64,000 nt of DNA from Actinoallomurus sp040655075 (GCF_040655075.1 NZ_JBFAJC010000055.1:3536-67535), one strand, 5' to 3'. Counted from the first letter of the stretch, positions 9,361-18,762 are shown. The notes: generated by a model not told the origin, from the letters alone. A program made the numbers and translations.

Positions 9361-10824
9361 ATGAGGTCGTTCGGTCGGCGGGTGCTGCCGGTGGGATCTG
9401 TGGCGGCACTCATCCTGGCGGGCGGAGGTCTGACGAGCACGGCGAACGCCGCGCCAGCGCCTCCGCCGGGCGCGAACCTCGTCGCCAAGCCGGGCGCGCG
9501 GGCGATGGCCCCGCAGGTCACCACGACGGCGGCGGCCGCCGCTCCAGCGTCGGCGAAGCTGTCCCTGAAGGGGCAGTATCAGAAGACCAACATGAACTGC
9601 GTGCCGACGTCGTCGTCGATGAGCCTGTCGACGTTCGGCGTCAGCGTGAGCCAGGAGACCCTGGCCAAGAAGATGGGCACCAGCCCCACCAAGGGCACGA
9701 CGGGCGCTCAGGCGCGGCCGGTGCTCAACTCCTACGCCGACCCGCTCGGCTACTCGTACGGCTTCGCGGACGCCTCCACCGCCTCCAGCCTGATGGCGAA
9801 GGTGTCCTACGACGTCGGCGTGCTCAAGCGGGCCCCCGTCCTCGGGGTGTGGATGGAGAAGCTGCCGTGGAACTCCAAGATGAGCGGCAGCAAGGTCGGT
9901 CACGCCATCGTCGCGTACGGCTACAACCGCACCGCCGGGACGATCACCGTCTTCGACCCGTGGAAGTCCACCGGCGGGACGCACACCCTCTCGGCCAAGA
10001 GCCTCGCCGCGGACATGCAGTCGTACGGGTTGTTCCTGATCACGGCCCGTACCGACGTGGGCCTGTCGACGCTGGGCAACCAGACCGGCGACAGCACGGC
10101 CGACGCCGTGGCGGTCGACCAGGCGACCGGGAAGCTGTGGCTGTACCCCGGTCCGAAGTTCGCCGCGTCCGGGCGGAAGCTGATCGGCAGCAGCGGCTGG
10201 AACGGCATGACCCAGCTCACCGGCATCGGCGACCTGACCGGAGACGGTAGGGCCGACCTCGTCGCCGTCCGCAAGAGCGACGGCACCCTGTGGGTCTACC
10301 CCGGCGCGACGAACGCCGTCGGCACGCCGGTCAAGATCGGCAACAGCGGCTGGAACGGCATGACCCAGCTCACCGGCATGGGAGACCTCACCGGAGACGG
10401 TAGGGCCGACCTCATCGCCGTGAGCAAGAGCGACGGCGCCCTATGGCTCTACCCCGGCAAGGTGAAGGGCCTGGGCGGCCGCGTGCAGCTGCGGGCGAGC
10501 GGCTGGACCGGCATGGAGAAGCTGACCGGCGTCACCGACATCACCGGAGACGGCAAGCCCGACCTCATCGCGGTGCGCAAGTCCGACGGCACCCTCTGGG
10601 TCTACCCGGGCGGAACCCGTTCCCTCGGGACGGCCAAGCAGCTGGGCTCCGGCTGGGGCGGCATCCGCTCGCTGACGCTGACCGGGGACATCACCGGCGA
10701 CGGTGCCTCCGACCTGGTGGGCGTCGAGGCGAGCACCGGAATCATGTTCGTCTACCCGGGCCGTGCGACCGGGTACGCCGCCCGGCAGCAGCTGACGACC
10801 GGATGGAACGGCTCGGCCGGCTGA
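9361..10824 (+). CDS. Secreted C39-family peptidase with C-terminal FG-GAP-like repeats
   Basis: 487 residues with a clear signal peptide (cleavage near ANAA, residues 27-30). The papain-like C39 domain spans about 60-225. C80 lies in the NCVPTSSS motif, H181 in GHAIVAYG, and D199 in FDPW, so the catalytic triad is intact. Residues about 235-487 hold five tandem repeats of roughly 48 residues with the core GDLTGDGRADLVAV and LWVYPG, a FG-GAP/VCBS-like propeller. Two repeats are nearly identical at the DNA level (around 10190-10265 and 10345-10420). No ABC transporter adjoins it, so it is a free extracellular protease or amidase rather than a bacteriocin exporter. Confidence 0.85.
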   Translation: MRSFGRRVLPVGSVAALILAGGGLTSTANAAPAPPPGANLVAKPGARAMAPQVTTTAAAAAPASAKLSLKGQYQKTNMNCVPTSSSMSLSTFGVSVSQETLAKKMGTSPTKGTTGAQARPVLNSYADPLGYSYGFADASTASSLMAKVSYDVGVLKRAPVLGVWMEKLPWNSKMSGSKVGHAIVAYGYNRTAGTITVFDPWKSTGGTHTLSAKSLAADMQSYGLFLITARTDVGLSTLGNQTGDSTADAVAVDQATGKLWLYPGPKFAASGRKLIGSSGWNGMTQLTGIGDLTGDGRADLVAVRKSDGTLWVYPGATNAVGTPVKIGNSGWNGMTQLTGMGDLTGDGRADLIAVSKSDGALWLYPGKVKGLGGRVQLRASGWTGMEKLTGVTDITGDGKPDLIAVRKSDGTLWVYPGGTRSLGTAKQLGSGWGGIRSLTLTGDITGDGASDLVGVEASTGIMFVYPGRATGYAARQQLTTGWNGSAG

Positions 10825-10862
10825 GCATCACCCGTCGGCACGCGCGTCGTGCGCGGCCGGGA

Positions 10863-10900
10863 GGAACGGGCGCGGTACCGCGAGGTGCCGCGCCCGTTCC
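10863..10900. terminator. Hairpin terminator after the C39 peptidase gene
   Basis: GGAACGGGCGCGG (10863-10875) pairs perfectly with 10888-10900 around a 12-base loop. No T tract follows, as is common in high-GC actinobacteria. It lies between converging genes (peptidase and kinase) and could serve both. Confidence 0.65.
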
Positions 10901-10983
10901 CGTACACGGCCACCGACGACCGCGGGGCACATCAGAGACGCTTCACGAAGGCCGGGACGGCTCAAAGCCGCCAGGACGCCGGT

Positions 10984-12840
10984 CTAGGAGTCGAACTCGG
11001 CGACGAGCTCGAAACGACCTCCTGCCCGTGCTCCGGCGGTGAGCCGCCCCCCGGTGCGTTCGGCCAGGCCGGTCAGCCCCGATCCGCCGGGGCCCGGGCT
11101 CGGAGTCGCGGTTGTGGGTTCGGCGGCTCCGTCGTTGACGACGCGCAGCCGGACCGTGTCGCCCGCCGGGGTGACGGTGATGAGGCAGGTGCGGGCGGCG
11201 CTGTGTCGTACGACGTTGGTGACCGCCTCGCGCAACACCGCGGCGACCGCGGCCTCCACCTCGGGCGGCAGCGTGCCGGTCTCGACGGTGGCGGCGGCCT
11301 GTATCCCGGCGGCCTCCAGGACCGCGTGCGCTGCGGTCAGCTCCTGGTCAAGGCGCAGCCCGACGACCGCGTGGGCCACTGATTCGAGTTCGGTCAGTGC
11401 GCGCTCGACCAGGTCGGGCAGGGCGGCCAGCTCGGTGCGGGCGCGGGTCGGGTCGGTCTCCATCAGCCGCTCGCACAGCTCTCCCCTGAGCACCACCGCC
11501 GACAGGCTGAAGGACAGCAGGTCGTGCAGGTCGCGGGCGATGCGGGTGCGCTCGCGGATGAGGGCTTCGCGGGTCAGGTCCCGCTCGGCCTGGCGCAGCA
11601 GGACCACCAGGTTCGACAGCCGGATCAGGCCGTAGGAGACCCAGGTGAGGACGGCCAGGTTCACCAGGAACCCCGCCACCCCCGCCAGGTTGGGCCCCTG
11701 CGGCAGGGAGAAGAGGAGCACGATGTACAGCGCCACCGCCACACCGGTGATCACCAGAGAGCGTGGTGGCCGCATGCGGATGAGCACCAGGCCCAGGAAG
11801 AAGGACCACAGGTTGGAGATGCCGCTGAGTTCCATGACCAGGTAGCTGAACGGCATGGCGGGGACACCTACCAGCACACCGAGGAGGATCATCTGCTTGC
11901 GTGACGGCTTCATCAGCAGCAGAACCACCCCGGCCGCGCACATCAACGGCACCAGCAGCAGCAGTGTCCATGGCCGGATCATGGCCGCGCTGACCCATTG
12001 GAGCGACACATCACAGACGAACACCGCGGCCAGTGTGAGGCGCGCCACCCTCGGCGACTCGATCGGCGCCGGCAGAGTGGGCGAGACGCGGTAGTCGGCG
12101 GCCGTCGCACGGATGTGAGTCAGTGCCTGCCGGACGGTCTCAACGGCCGCGCCGAGCCGGTCCCGCGCGATCTTCGGCTCGGCGTCGACGGCTTGTGTCA
12201 GCTGCGCCAGGACGGCCCGCAGGTGAGCGCCGACGACCGTGCGCAGTTCGCCGTCGACTCGTAGCCGTTCGCGCAGCAGTTCCAGGCGCGCCAGATCCCC
12301 ACGGGCCGCGTCGAGCCTGGCCACCATCACCACCAGGGCGTACAGCCCGAAGATGATCAGACCGTCATCGGCGGTCTTCAGCATCCTCATGCTCGCCGAC
12401 AGCGCGTCGTCGCCGGCCCGCAGTCCGGCCACGTTCGTGGCGACCAGGATGAGCGCGAACAGCGGCCAGGCCACCCTTCCCCGGAAGAAGCACAGCGCCG
12501 CGACCGCCAGCGGCCAGGGCATCCAGTCCCAGTGCGTGCCCACGACGGCGAACGGCACCGCGTACAGCATCACCAGGGCCGCCAGCAGGCTGCCCCGAAC
12601 CCGGCGGCGATGCGGCCCGGCCAGCAGCGCCACCAGCGGTGGATAGGGAGCCATCGTGACGAACGCGACCGACCACGACAGCCCTTCCTCCAACGCCGAC
12701 AGCAGCCGGATGGCCATGATCAGGCCGAGCGCGGTCCACATCATCAGCCGCACCAACCGCAACTGCGAATCCCCGGTGCCGCCCGAACCGTCGACTACCG
12801 GATCGTTCTCCACCGCCGCAGCAACCGAGATCCCCAGCAC
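10984..12840 (-). CDS. NarL-group sensor histidine kinase with duplicated membrane-DHp half
   Basis: 618 residues from GTG 12840. The first half has about six membrane helices (residues 15-150) followed by a helical region (about 175-245) that aligns with a HisKA_3 dimerisation domain but has Arg200 where the phospho-His should be. The second half repeats this: six more helices (about 250-405), then RIARDLHDLL with H439 as the phosphate acceptor. A GHKL ATPase domain follows (REAVTNVVRHS as N box; GGSGLTGLAERTGGR as G box). Only the second unit can be catalytic. The cognate regulator is divergent at 12978. Confidence 0.85.
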   Translation of the reverse strand: MLGISVAAAVENDPVVDGSGGTGDSQLRLVRLMMWTALGLIMAIRLLSALEEGLSWSVAFVTMAPYPPLVALLAGPHRRRVRGSLLAALVMLYAVPFAVVGTHWDWMPWPLAVAALCFFRGRVAWPLFALILVATNVAGLRAGDDALSASMRMLKTADDGLIIFGLYALVVMVARLDAARGDLARLELLRERLRVDGELRTVVGAHLRAVLAQLTQAVDAEPKIARDRLGAAVETVRQALTHIRATAADYRVSPTLPAPIESPRVARLTLAAVFVCDVSLQWVSAAMIRPWTLLLLVPLMCAAGVVLLLMKPSRKQMILLGVLVGVPAMPFSYLVMELSGISNLWSFFLGLVLIRMRPPRSLVITGVAVALYIVLLFSLPQGPNLAGVAGFLVNLAVLTWVSYGLIRLSNLVVLLRQAERDLTREALIRERTRIARDLHDLLSFSLSAVVLRGELCERLMETDPTRARTELAALPDLVERALTELESVAHAVVGLRLDQELTAAHAVLEAAGIQAAATVETGTLPPEVEAAVAAVLREAVTNVVRHSAARTCLITVTPAGDTVRLRVVNDGAAEPTTATPSPGPGGSGLTGLAERTGGRLTAGARAGGRFELVAEFDS

Positions 12841-12977
12841 CCGCGTCCCCTATGACCCCTGACATCACAGAATGTCGGCAAAGTTCACATTAATGGCGCG
12901 CGACCTCCCCGTACCACCTGCTCTTCGCCACCTCCCCCAGGCGTCGTCGGGCTCCTGCCGCCGAGATACTGTTCGGC

Positions 12978-13583
12978 GTGATCAGGATTCTGCTTGCCGA
13001 GGACGTGGCGCTGCTGCGTTCGGCGCTGGTGGAACTGCTGTCCATGGAAGACGACCTCCAGGTGGTCGCGGAGCTTGCCTCTGGCGCGCTCATCGTGCCC
13101 ACCGCGTTGGAAGTCCGGCCTGACGTGGCCGTGCTCGACATCGACCTGCCCGAGGTGGACGGCCTGGCCGCCGCCGAACGGCTCCGCGAACGGCTGCCCG
13201 GCTGCCAGGTGCTGATCCTCACCGGTCTCAACCGGCCGGGCCAGCTCCGGCGGGCACTCGCCGCTCAGGTCGCGGGGTTCTTGCCCAAGGACGTACGGCC
13301 CGCCGAGCTGGCGGGTGCGATCAGGACCGTCGCCTCAGGCGGCCGGGTGCTGGACCCGGCGCTCACGGCCGCCGCCCTGGAAGCGCCGGCAAGCCCCCTG
13401 TCGCAACGGGAGACGATGGTCCTGCGCATGTCGGCCACGGGCGCCTCCCCCGTAGAGATCGCCGAACAGCTCTTCCTCACCCCGGGGACCGTCCGCAACT
13501 ACCTCACGTCGGGGATAGCGAAACTGGACGCCCGGAACCGCGTCGACGCCATCAGGATCGCTACCGAGGCGGGCTGGATCTGA
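12978..13583 (+). CDS. NarL/FixJ-type response regulator
   Basis: 201 residues from GTG 12978. The receiver domain has E8/D9, phosphoacceptor D54 in LDIDLP, a Thr in ILTGL and the conserved Lys in FLPKD. A LuxR-type helix-turn-helix lies at about 135-195 (SQRETMVLRM, VEIAEQLFLTPGTVRNYLT). It is divergent from the kinase, separated by about 137 bases that must hold both promoters. It is close to the DesR type, though a membrane-fluidity role is not shown by the sequence. Confidence 0.9.
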   Translation: MIRILLAEDVALLRSALVELLSMEDDLQVVAELASGALIVPTALEVRPDVAVLDIDLPEVDGLAAAERLRERLPGCQVLILTGLNRPGQLRRALAAQVAGFLPKDVRPAELAGAIRTVASGGRVLDPALTAAALEAPASPLSQRETMVLRMSATGASPVEIAEQLFLTPGTVRNYLTSGIAKLDARNRVDAIRIATEAGWI

Positions 13584-13770
13584 GGCCGGAGGCCACCGCC
13601 GGCAGGAGGTGGTTGGGAGGCCGCCTGTCCGGGGTCCCTATGAAAAATTCACACCTCGACAGATGACACACACGCTATCGAGCCACCTGCCGGATCTGTG
13701 AATCTTCTCCGCAGTAAGCCGCGCGGCACATGGAAGCACCATTTGTGCACGCCCGAGCGTAAGGGGATTC

Positions 13771-14664
13771 GTGATGCCGATAGAGAAGGTCGAGTTCAGC
13801 AGCGACGGGTACCGGCTGGCCGGTGACCTCTACCTGCCCGAGCCTGGGGCCGAGCGGGGAGCGGTGGTGCTGACCGGGCCGTTCTCCGGGGTGAAGGAAC
13901 AAGTCACCGGCTACTACGCGGATTGGTTCGCGCGGCGCGGATACGTCGCCCTGGCCTTCGACCACCGCAACTGGGGTGACAGCGAGGGTGAACCGCGCCA
14001 GCACGAAGACGCCTCCGCGAAGGTGTCCGACCTGCGGAACGCGATCGGCTTCCTGGCAGTCCGGCCGGAGGTCGACTCGGAGAAGATCGCGCTGTGCGGG
14101 GTGTGCCTGGGCGGGATCTACGCGATCCAGCTCGCCGCATTCGACCCCCGGGTCAAGGCCGTCGCGCTGATCGCGGCCGCCTACAACAACCCCAAGCTGA
14201 TCCATGACCGCTTCGGCGCGGAGAACTTCGCGGCGCTGATGGCCCAGTTCGCGCAGATAGCGCAGCGGCAGTCCGACACCGGTGAGATCGAGTACTGGCC
14301 CGCGGTCAACCCCGAAGGCATGCCCGCCGGGAACCCCGGCCCGGAGCCGTTCGAGTACTACGGGACCGAACGCGGGACCTGGCCCGGGTGGAAGAACCGC
14401 TGCACCGCGCTGTCGGTCCTGCAGGAGCTGACGCTGGACGTCGACTCCTACCTTCCGCTGGTCACTGCTCCCCTGTTGATCGTGCACGGCCGCGGCGACC
14501 AGGCCATTCCCGTGGCCGACGCCGAGGCCGCCTTCACGGCGGCGCCCGAACCCAAGGAACTGCTGCTACTCGACACCGGCAACCACATCGAGTTGTACGA
14601 CGACGACCGTTACGTACTGCCGGCCATCGACCGGGCCGTGTCCTTCTTCGAAAAGAGCATGTGA
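13771..14664 (+). CDS. Alpha/beta hydrolase with a Cys nucleophile (dienelactone-hydrolase-like)
   Basis: 297 residues. GTG 13771 is followed directly by ATG 13774, either of which could be used with AAGGGG upstream. The nucleophile elbow is GVCLGG with C112 in place of Ser, as in dienelactone hydrolases. Acid and His lie in GRGDQAIP and GNHIELYD. The stop shares a base with the start of the aldo/keto reductase, so the genes are coupled. Substrate unknown; a xenobiotic or lactone ester is plausible given the redox partner. Confidence 0.8.
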   Translation: MMPIEKVEFSSDGYRLAGDLYLPEPGAERGAVVLTGPFSGVKEQVTGYYADWFARRGYVALAFDHRNWGDSEGEPRQHEDASAKVSDLRNAIGFLAVRPEVDSEKIALCGVCLGGIYAIQLAAFDPRVKAVALIAAAYNNPKLIHDRFGAENFAALMAQFAQIAQRQSDTGEIEYWPAVNPEGMPAGNPGPEPFEYYGTERGTWPGWKNRCTALSVLQELTLDVDSYLPLVTAPLLIVHGRGDQAIPVADAEAAFTAAPEPKELLLLDTGNHIELYDDDRYVLPAIDRAVSFFEKSM

Positions 14665-15686
14665 TGCGTTACCGACTGCTCGGCCGCACCGGGCTACGGG
14701 TCTCCGAAGCGTTCCTGGGCACGATGACCTTCGGACAGGACTGGGGATGGGGCGCCTCAGTCGAGGAGTGCCGCAAGATGTTCACTGCCTACGCCGAAGC
14801 GGGCGGAAACGTGATCGACACCGCCAACCGGTACACCGAGGGCAGCAGCGAACAGATCGTCGGGGAGCTTCTCGGCTCCGACCGCGATCGCTTCGTCCTG
14901 TCCACGAAGTACACCGTGACCATGGACGGCACCGACCCGAACGCCGGCGGCAACCACCGCAAGAACCTGGTCCGCTCGGTCGAGGCCAGCCTGCAACGGC
15001 TCGGCACCGACTACATCGACCTGCTGTGGGCGCACATCTGGGACCCCAACACGCCGATCGAGGAGACGATGCGGGCTCTGGACGATCTCGTACGGGCGGG
15101 CAAGGTGCTGTACATCGGGATCTCCGACGCGCCTGCCTGGGTCGTCGCCCGTGCGAACACCATCGCGGAGTTCCGCGGGTGGACGCCGTTCGCCGGTCTC
15201 CAGCTGCCCTACAGCCTCCTCAAGCGCGACATCGAGCGGGAACTGCTGCCGATGGCCGCGGCTCTGGAACTGTCGGTGGCCGCGTGGTCGCCGCTGGCCG
15301 CCGGCGTCCTTGCGGGTAAGTTCACCCGGGCCGGCGCCGACGGTCCCTCCCGGGTCGACCGGGCCACCGTCTCCGAACGCGACCTGGCCATCGCGCGGAC
15401 GGTGGACGCCGTGGCCGACGAACTCGGGGTGTCCTCATCGCAGGTCGCCATCGCGTGGACGCGAGCGCACCGGCCCTGGGTCCACCCGATCCTCGGCGCC
15501 CGCAACCTGGAGCAGCTGACCGACAACCTCGCCGCGGTCGATCTGGAACTGCCCGAAGAGGCGGTGACCCGGTTGGATGAGGCCGGCGCGATCGAACTGG
15601 GCTTCCCCGTGGAGTTCATCGCGGACACCACCGACTTCGTCTACGGGCCCAGCGGAAAGCAGGTCGACGGAAGGAGCCTCCTGTGA
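14664..15686 (+). CDS. Aldo/keto reductase
   Basis: 340 residues; ATG 14664 overlaps the previous stop (TGATG). It begins with the family signature MRYRLLGRTGLRVSE. The catalytic tetrad can be placed as Asp in VIDTANRY, Tyr in the same motif, Lys in LSTKYT and His in LLWAHIWD. The cofactor region (GARNLEQL) sits near the C terminus. It is an NADPH-dependent cytosolic reductase. It is the middle gene of a three-gene coupled unit with two hydrolases. Confidence 0.9.
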   Translation: MRYRLLGRTGLRVSEAFLGTMTFGQDWGWGASVEECRKMFTAYAEAGGNVIDTANRYTEGSSEQIVGELLGSDRDRFVLSTKYTVTMDGTDPNAGGNHRKNLVRSVEASLQRLGTDYIDLLWAHIWDPNTPIEETMRALDDLVRAGKVLYIGISDAPAWVVARANTIAEFRGWTPFAGLQLPYSLLKRDIERELLPMAAALELSVAAWSPLAAGVLAGKFTRAGADGPSRVDRATVSERDLAIARTVDAVADELGVSSSQVAIAWTRAHRPWVHPILGARNLEQLTDNLAAVDLELPEEAVTRLDEAGAIELGFPVEFIADTTDFVYGPSGKQVDGRSLL

Positions 15687-16933
15687 GGTCTGTTCGTCGT
15701 GCCTTCCTGACCAGGGGCCGCCTACTCTCCGCAACCGCCGCAGTCGGTGCCGTCCTGGCCACCGCGCCCGCCGCAGGCGGGTATGCCGACGGCTGCGACC
15801 AGGCCTGCCAGATCGACTGGGCCTGGGCGGCCCAGCGGCAGAACACCCTGCCGCGCACCGCCTTCTACGATGCGCCCCACCCACTGCCGTGGGCGCCGAG
15901 CGGAACCCTGATCCGCGCGGAGACCACCTCCGACTACGTGGTGGAGAACAAGCCGGTCAAGGCCGTCCGGGTGCTGTACCACTCCCGTACCTCCCGGGGC
16001 CGCGATGTGGCGGTCTCCGGCGTCGTGCTGGTGCCGCTGGACCGCCCGCGCCCGGTGGGCGGCTGGCGTGTCGTGGTCGACGCACACGGGGCCAGCGGCA
16101 TTGGTGTCGACTGTGCGCCGTCGCTGATGCGCGACCTCTACCACGGCAACCAGATGGTCCGCTTCCTGGAGCAGGGTTACGTCGTCGTCGCCCCGGACTA
16201 CGCGGGTCTGGGGACGACCGGTCGCCCGGAACTGGTGAACAAGACCGCCGAGGCCGAGGACGTCGCCGGGGCGGTGCGGTCCGCGCGCCAGGCCGTGCCC
16301 GGCCTGGCGCGCGGCTGGGTGCTATGGGGGCACTCCCAGGGCGGTGGCGCGGCACTGGGCTTCGCCGAACGCCAGCTGGAGCGCCCGGAGCCGGGCTACC
16401 GTGGGGCTGTCGTCACCTCGCCCGCCGCCGATCTGCCCACGCTCGCCGCCCACGTCGCCACGACCGTCCCGTACGGCGGATTCGCTCCGCTGCTGGCCCA
16501 GGGCGCCGCCTACAGCAACCCGAAGATCGATGTCGGACGGCTGCTGACCCCAGCCGCCCTGACCCGCCTGAACACCGCCCGGAGCGGGTGCCTGGGCGTG
16601 ACCACTGCGGTGTACGCGGATCTGACCGGGTCGGCGCTGGTCCAGCCGGGTTACGCCGGCGACCCGCGCTTCACCCGATACCTGCGCGACAACAGCCTCG
16701 GCCACGAACGAGTCGCCGGCCCGGTGCTGTTCCTGCAAGGAGGCGCGGACACCGTCACCCCCGCGTCGGTCAACGCCAAGGTCGCCGCCGGACTCCGCCG
16801 CGCGGGCTCCCAGATCACCTACCGCGTCTACGACGGCCTGGAGCACGACACTTACGGAGCTGCGACCGGCATCGACGACGGCGCGATGCCCGACATCCTC
16901 GCCTGGGTCAAGTCCCGCTTCGCCACCCGCTGA
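15683..16933 (+). CDS. Secreted lipase-like alpha/beta hydrolase
   Basis: 416 residues from GTG 15683, which overlaps the upstream TGA in a GTGA junction. A signal peptide ends near the AAGGYADG region (residues 27-36), and two early Cys (CDQACQ) suggest a disulfide. The nucleophile elbow is GHSQGG. The acid is in GGADTVTP and the His in GLEHDTYG. Architecture and length fit the secretory lipase (LIP) family. It shares an operon with a cytosolic Cys hydrolase and a reductase. Confidence 0.85.
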   Translation: MRSVRRAFLTRGRLLSATAAVGAVLATAPAAGGYADGCDQACQIDWAWAAQRQNTLPRTAFYDAPHPLPWAPSGTLIRAETTSDYVVENKPVKAVRVLYHSRTSRGRDVAVSGVVLVPLDRPRPVGGWRVVVDAHGASGIGVDCAPSLMRDLYHGNQMVRFLEQGYVVVAPDYAGLGTTGRPELVNKTAEAEDVAGAVRSARQAVPGLARGWVLWGHSQGGGAALGFAERQLERPEPGYRGAVVTSPAADLPTLAAHVATTVPYGGFAPLLAQGAAYSNPKIDVGRLLTPAALTRLNTARSGCLGVTTAVYADLTGSALVQPGYAGDPRFTRYLRDNSLGHERVAGPVLFLQGGADTVTPASVNAKVAAGLRRAGSQITYRVYDGLEHDTYGAATGIDDGAMPDILAWVKSRFATR

Positions 16934-16954
16934 AGCCGGCTCCTCGTTGGCGTG

Positions 16955-16986
16955 ACGGGCGCGGTGCCGCAAGGCGCCGCGCCCGT
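16955..16986. terminator. Hairpin terminator after the lipase operon
   Basis: ACGGGCGCGG (16955-16964) pairs with CCGCGCCCGT (16977-16986) around a 12-base loop. Sequence and loop size closely resemble the hairpin at 10863-10900. Confidence 0.65.
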
Positions 16987-17060
16987 TCCCGTCCCTGAAG
17001 GCCGCGACCGCCGGACGCTACTTACCAGGCGAATTTCTGGCGCAGGACACTAGCGCGCAA

Positions 17061-17447
17061 TTAGCAGTGGTCTGCCGGGTGGCCGCGATCAACGCAGACC
17101 AGGGTGTATCCTTTGTCGGAGAACTTTTTCTTTCCATGAGTCTTGCCGTGGGTATCCATATTCACCCGGCGATAATCATCTTCGCAAATACCTCTTGAAC
17201 ACGACTGCTTGTACCAGACGGTCTGCGCGGTGATCTTCTTTCCCTTCGCGCAATGGTTGTTGAAGTAGACGACGGTGTTATCACCGTGGTACATCCAGCT
17301 GAAGTTCACCCTGGCATTACCGCCGAAACCCTTACCGCACTTGACGCTGCCCCGTCCGTCCGTGGCAGCCTGCGCGCTCGGCGCGGCCAGCATCGACAGG
17401 GCGAATCCGGCCGCCGCGGTGACCGCGGCGAATTTGATGCTACGCAT
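17061..17447 (-). CDS. Small secreted Cys-containing basic protein
   Basis: ATG 17447 is chosen because GGAAGG is correctly spaced; this gives 128 residues with a typical signal peptide cleaved after AQA (about residue 27). The mature domain of about 100 residues is Lys/Tyr-rich with six Cys (SVKCGKG, NNHCAKG, SCSRGICED, LVCVDR, ADHC), enough for three disulfides. No family is recognised. It could be a small surface or antimicrobial-type protein, but nothing beyond secretion and disulfides is supported. Confidence 0.7.
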   Translation of the reverse strand: MRSIKFAAVTAAAGFALSMLAAPSAQAATDGRGSVKCGKGFGGNARVNFSWMYHGDNTVVYFNNHCAKGKKITAQTVWYKQSCSRGICEDDYRRVNMDTHGKTHGKKKFSDKGYTLVCVDRGHPADHC

Positions 17448-17702
17448 GGGTTCCTTCCTGAAATACCAGCGGGTAGAGATGCCACGTCGGGAGAACCAGG
17501 GCGCAATTGACGAGACCCTGGAATGCATAGTGTTCCCAGATCGCCACCCTAGGTCAATATCAATGGCCTACATGGGCAGAGTTTGGGCGCATGGAACCAA
17601 CTATTAAAACCCGATCCAGGTCCGCAAGCCCAACTCCATTAGGCCTGCAGACCCATCGGTCACCGAGAACTGCGGCCGCCCCTGAAGTGATCCGCCCGGC
17701 GT

Positions 17703-17862
17703 GTGCGGAGGGCCGCTCGGACGTTGAAGGTGGCGGCCGATCTGCGGGTCGATGCCAGCGGGTGGGCAAGTGGCGGCGCCGGTTCGTGGCCAAGCGCCTG
17801 GACGGCTTGCTGGACGAGCAGCGGCCGGGCCGGCCCGCTCCCGCCCCCGCCTGGCCGGACAC
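17703..17862 (+). pseudogene. Frameshifted remnant of an IS630-type transposase N terminus
   Basis: One frame reads RTLKVAADLRVD and another continues as VGKWRRRFVAKRLDGLLDEQ. Together they match the helix-turn-helix opening of IS630-family transposases, with a frameshift near 17755-17765. No DDE domain or inverted repeats remain. The surrounding 17448-17949 holds no intact gene. Confidence 0.6.
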
Positions 17863-17949
17863 GGGAACAGAACGATCTTCACATTCGTTGCACCTTGACT
17901 AGCGGTCATTGTCCGCGGCGGCACGTGTATGGAATCGAGGGAGTCCGTG

Positions 17950-18762
17950 ATGGACGACGAGGAGGTCCCGGTCCACGACCTGCGTACGGACCGGCCGACC
18001 CCGGCCCGGATGTATGACTACTACCTCGGCGGCAAGGACAATTTCTCCGTCGACCGGGACGCGGCCGAGCAGGTCCTGGCCGCCGCCCCCGAGGTGCGTG
18101 TGCTGGCGCGGGAGAACCGCGCGTTCCTCGGCCGGGCCGTGCGCTTCCTCGCGGGTGAGGCGGGCATCCGGCAGTTCATCGACGTCGGCACCGGGCTGCC
18201 GACCCAGGGCAACGTGCACGAGGTCGCGCAGACCGTCGCGCCCGGCTCCCGCGTCGTCTACATCGACAACGACCCGATCGTGCGCGCCCACGCGAAGGCG
18301 CTGCTGCCCGACGACGGCACCACCGCCGTGGTCGAGGCCGACATGCGCGACCCCGGCCCGATCCTCGACCACCCGGACACACGCCGACTGATCCGGTTCG
18401 ACGAGCCGGTCGCCGTCCTGTTCATGTCGGTGCTGCACTTCATCGCCGACGCGGACGACCCGTACGGCCTCGTCGCGGCGTTCCGGGACGTGTCCGTGCC
18501 GGGCAGCTACCTGGCGCTGTCCCACATCACGCCGCCGGACCGCAACGCCGACGGCGCGGAGTCGGCCGCGGACGTCTACAAGAAGCGCGCCACCTCCCCG
18601 GCCATTCTCCGCTCGCCCAAGGAGATCGAAACGCTCTTCGACGGATACGACCTGGTCGAGCCCGGCCTGGTCAACCTCCCGAAGTGGCGGCCCGACGACC
18701 CGGACGCCGTACGCGACGCCGAGTCCATCTGGATGCTCGGCGCCACCGGCCGCAAACGCTGA
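17950..18762 (+). CDS. SAM-dependent methyltransferase, DUF574 (PF04672) type
   Basis: The ATG at 17950 follows a GAGGGAG site; a start 21 bases upstream is possible. The 270-residue product has the family hallmark PTPARMYDYYLGGKDNF at about residues 15-35, a motif I region IDVGTGLPT, an acidic residue in VYIDNDP, and the SHITPP segment. This family is abundant in Streptomyces and relatives; substrates are mostly unknown. It converges on the Nudix gene with only 20 bases between. Confidence 0.9.
   Translation: MDDEEVPVHDLRTDRPTPARMYDYYLGGKDNFSVDRDAAEQVLAAAPEVRVLARENRAFLGRAVRFLAGEAGIRQFIDVGTGLPTQGNVHEVAQTVAPGSRVVYIDNDPIVRAHAKALLPDDGTTAVVEADMRDPGPILDHPDTRRLIRFDEPVAVLFMSVLHFIADADDPYGLVAAFRDVSVPGSYLALSHITPPDRNADGAESAADVYKKRATSPAILRSPKEIETLFDGYDLVEPGLVNLPKWRPDDPDAVRDAESIWMLGATGRKR

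Noticed and set aside
13647..13703. ATTCACA/TGTGAAT inverted repeat as an operator before the hydrolase operon
   Set aside because: The arms are 43 bases apart and only seven bases long; too weak to list as a feature.
17448..17949. A complete IS element around the IS630-like fragment
   Set aside because: No terminal repeats, target duplication or catalytic domain could be found; only the N-terminal fragment remains.
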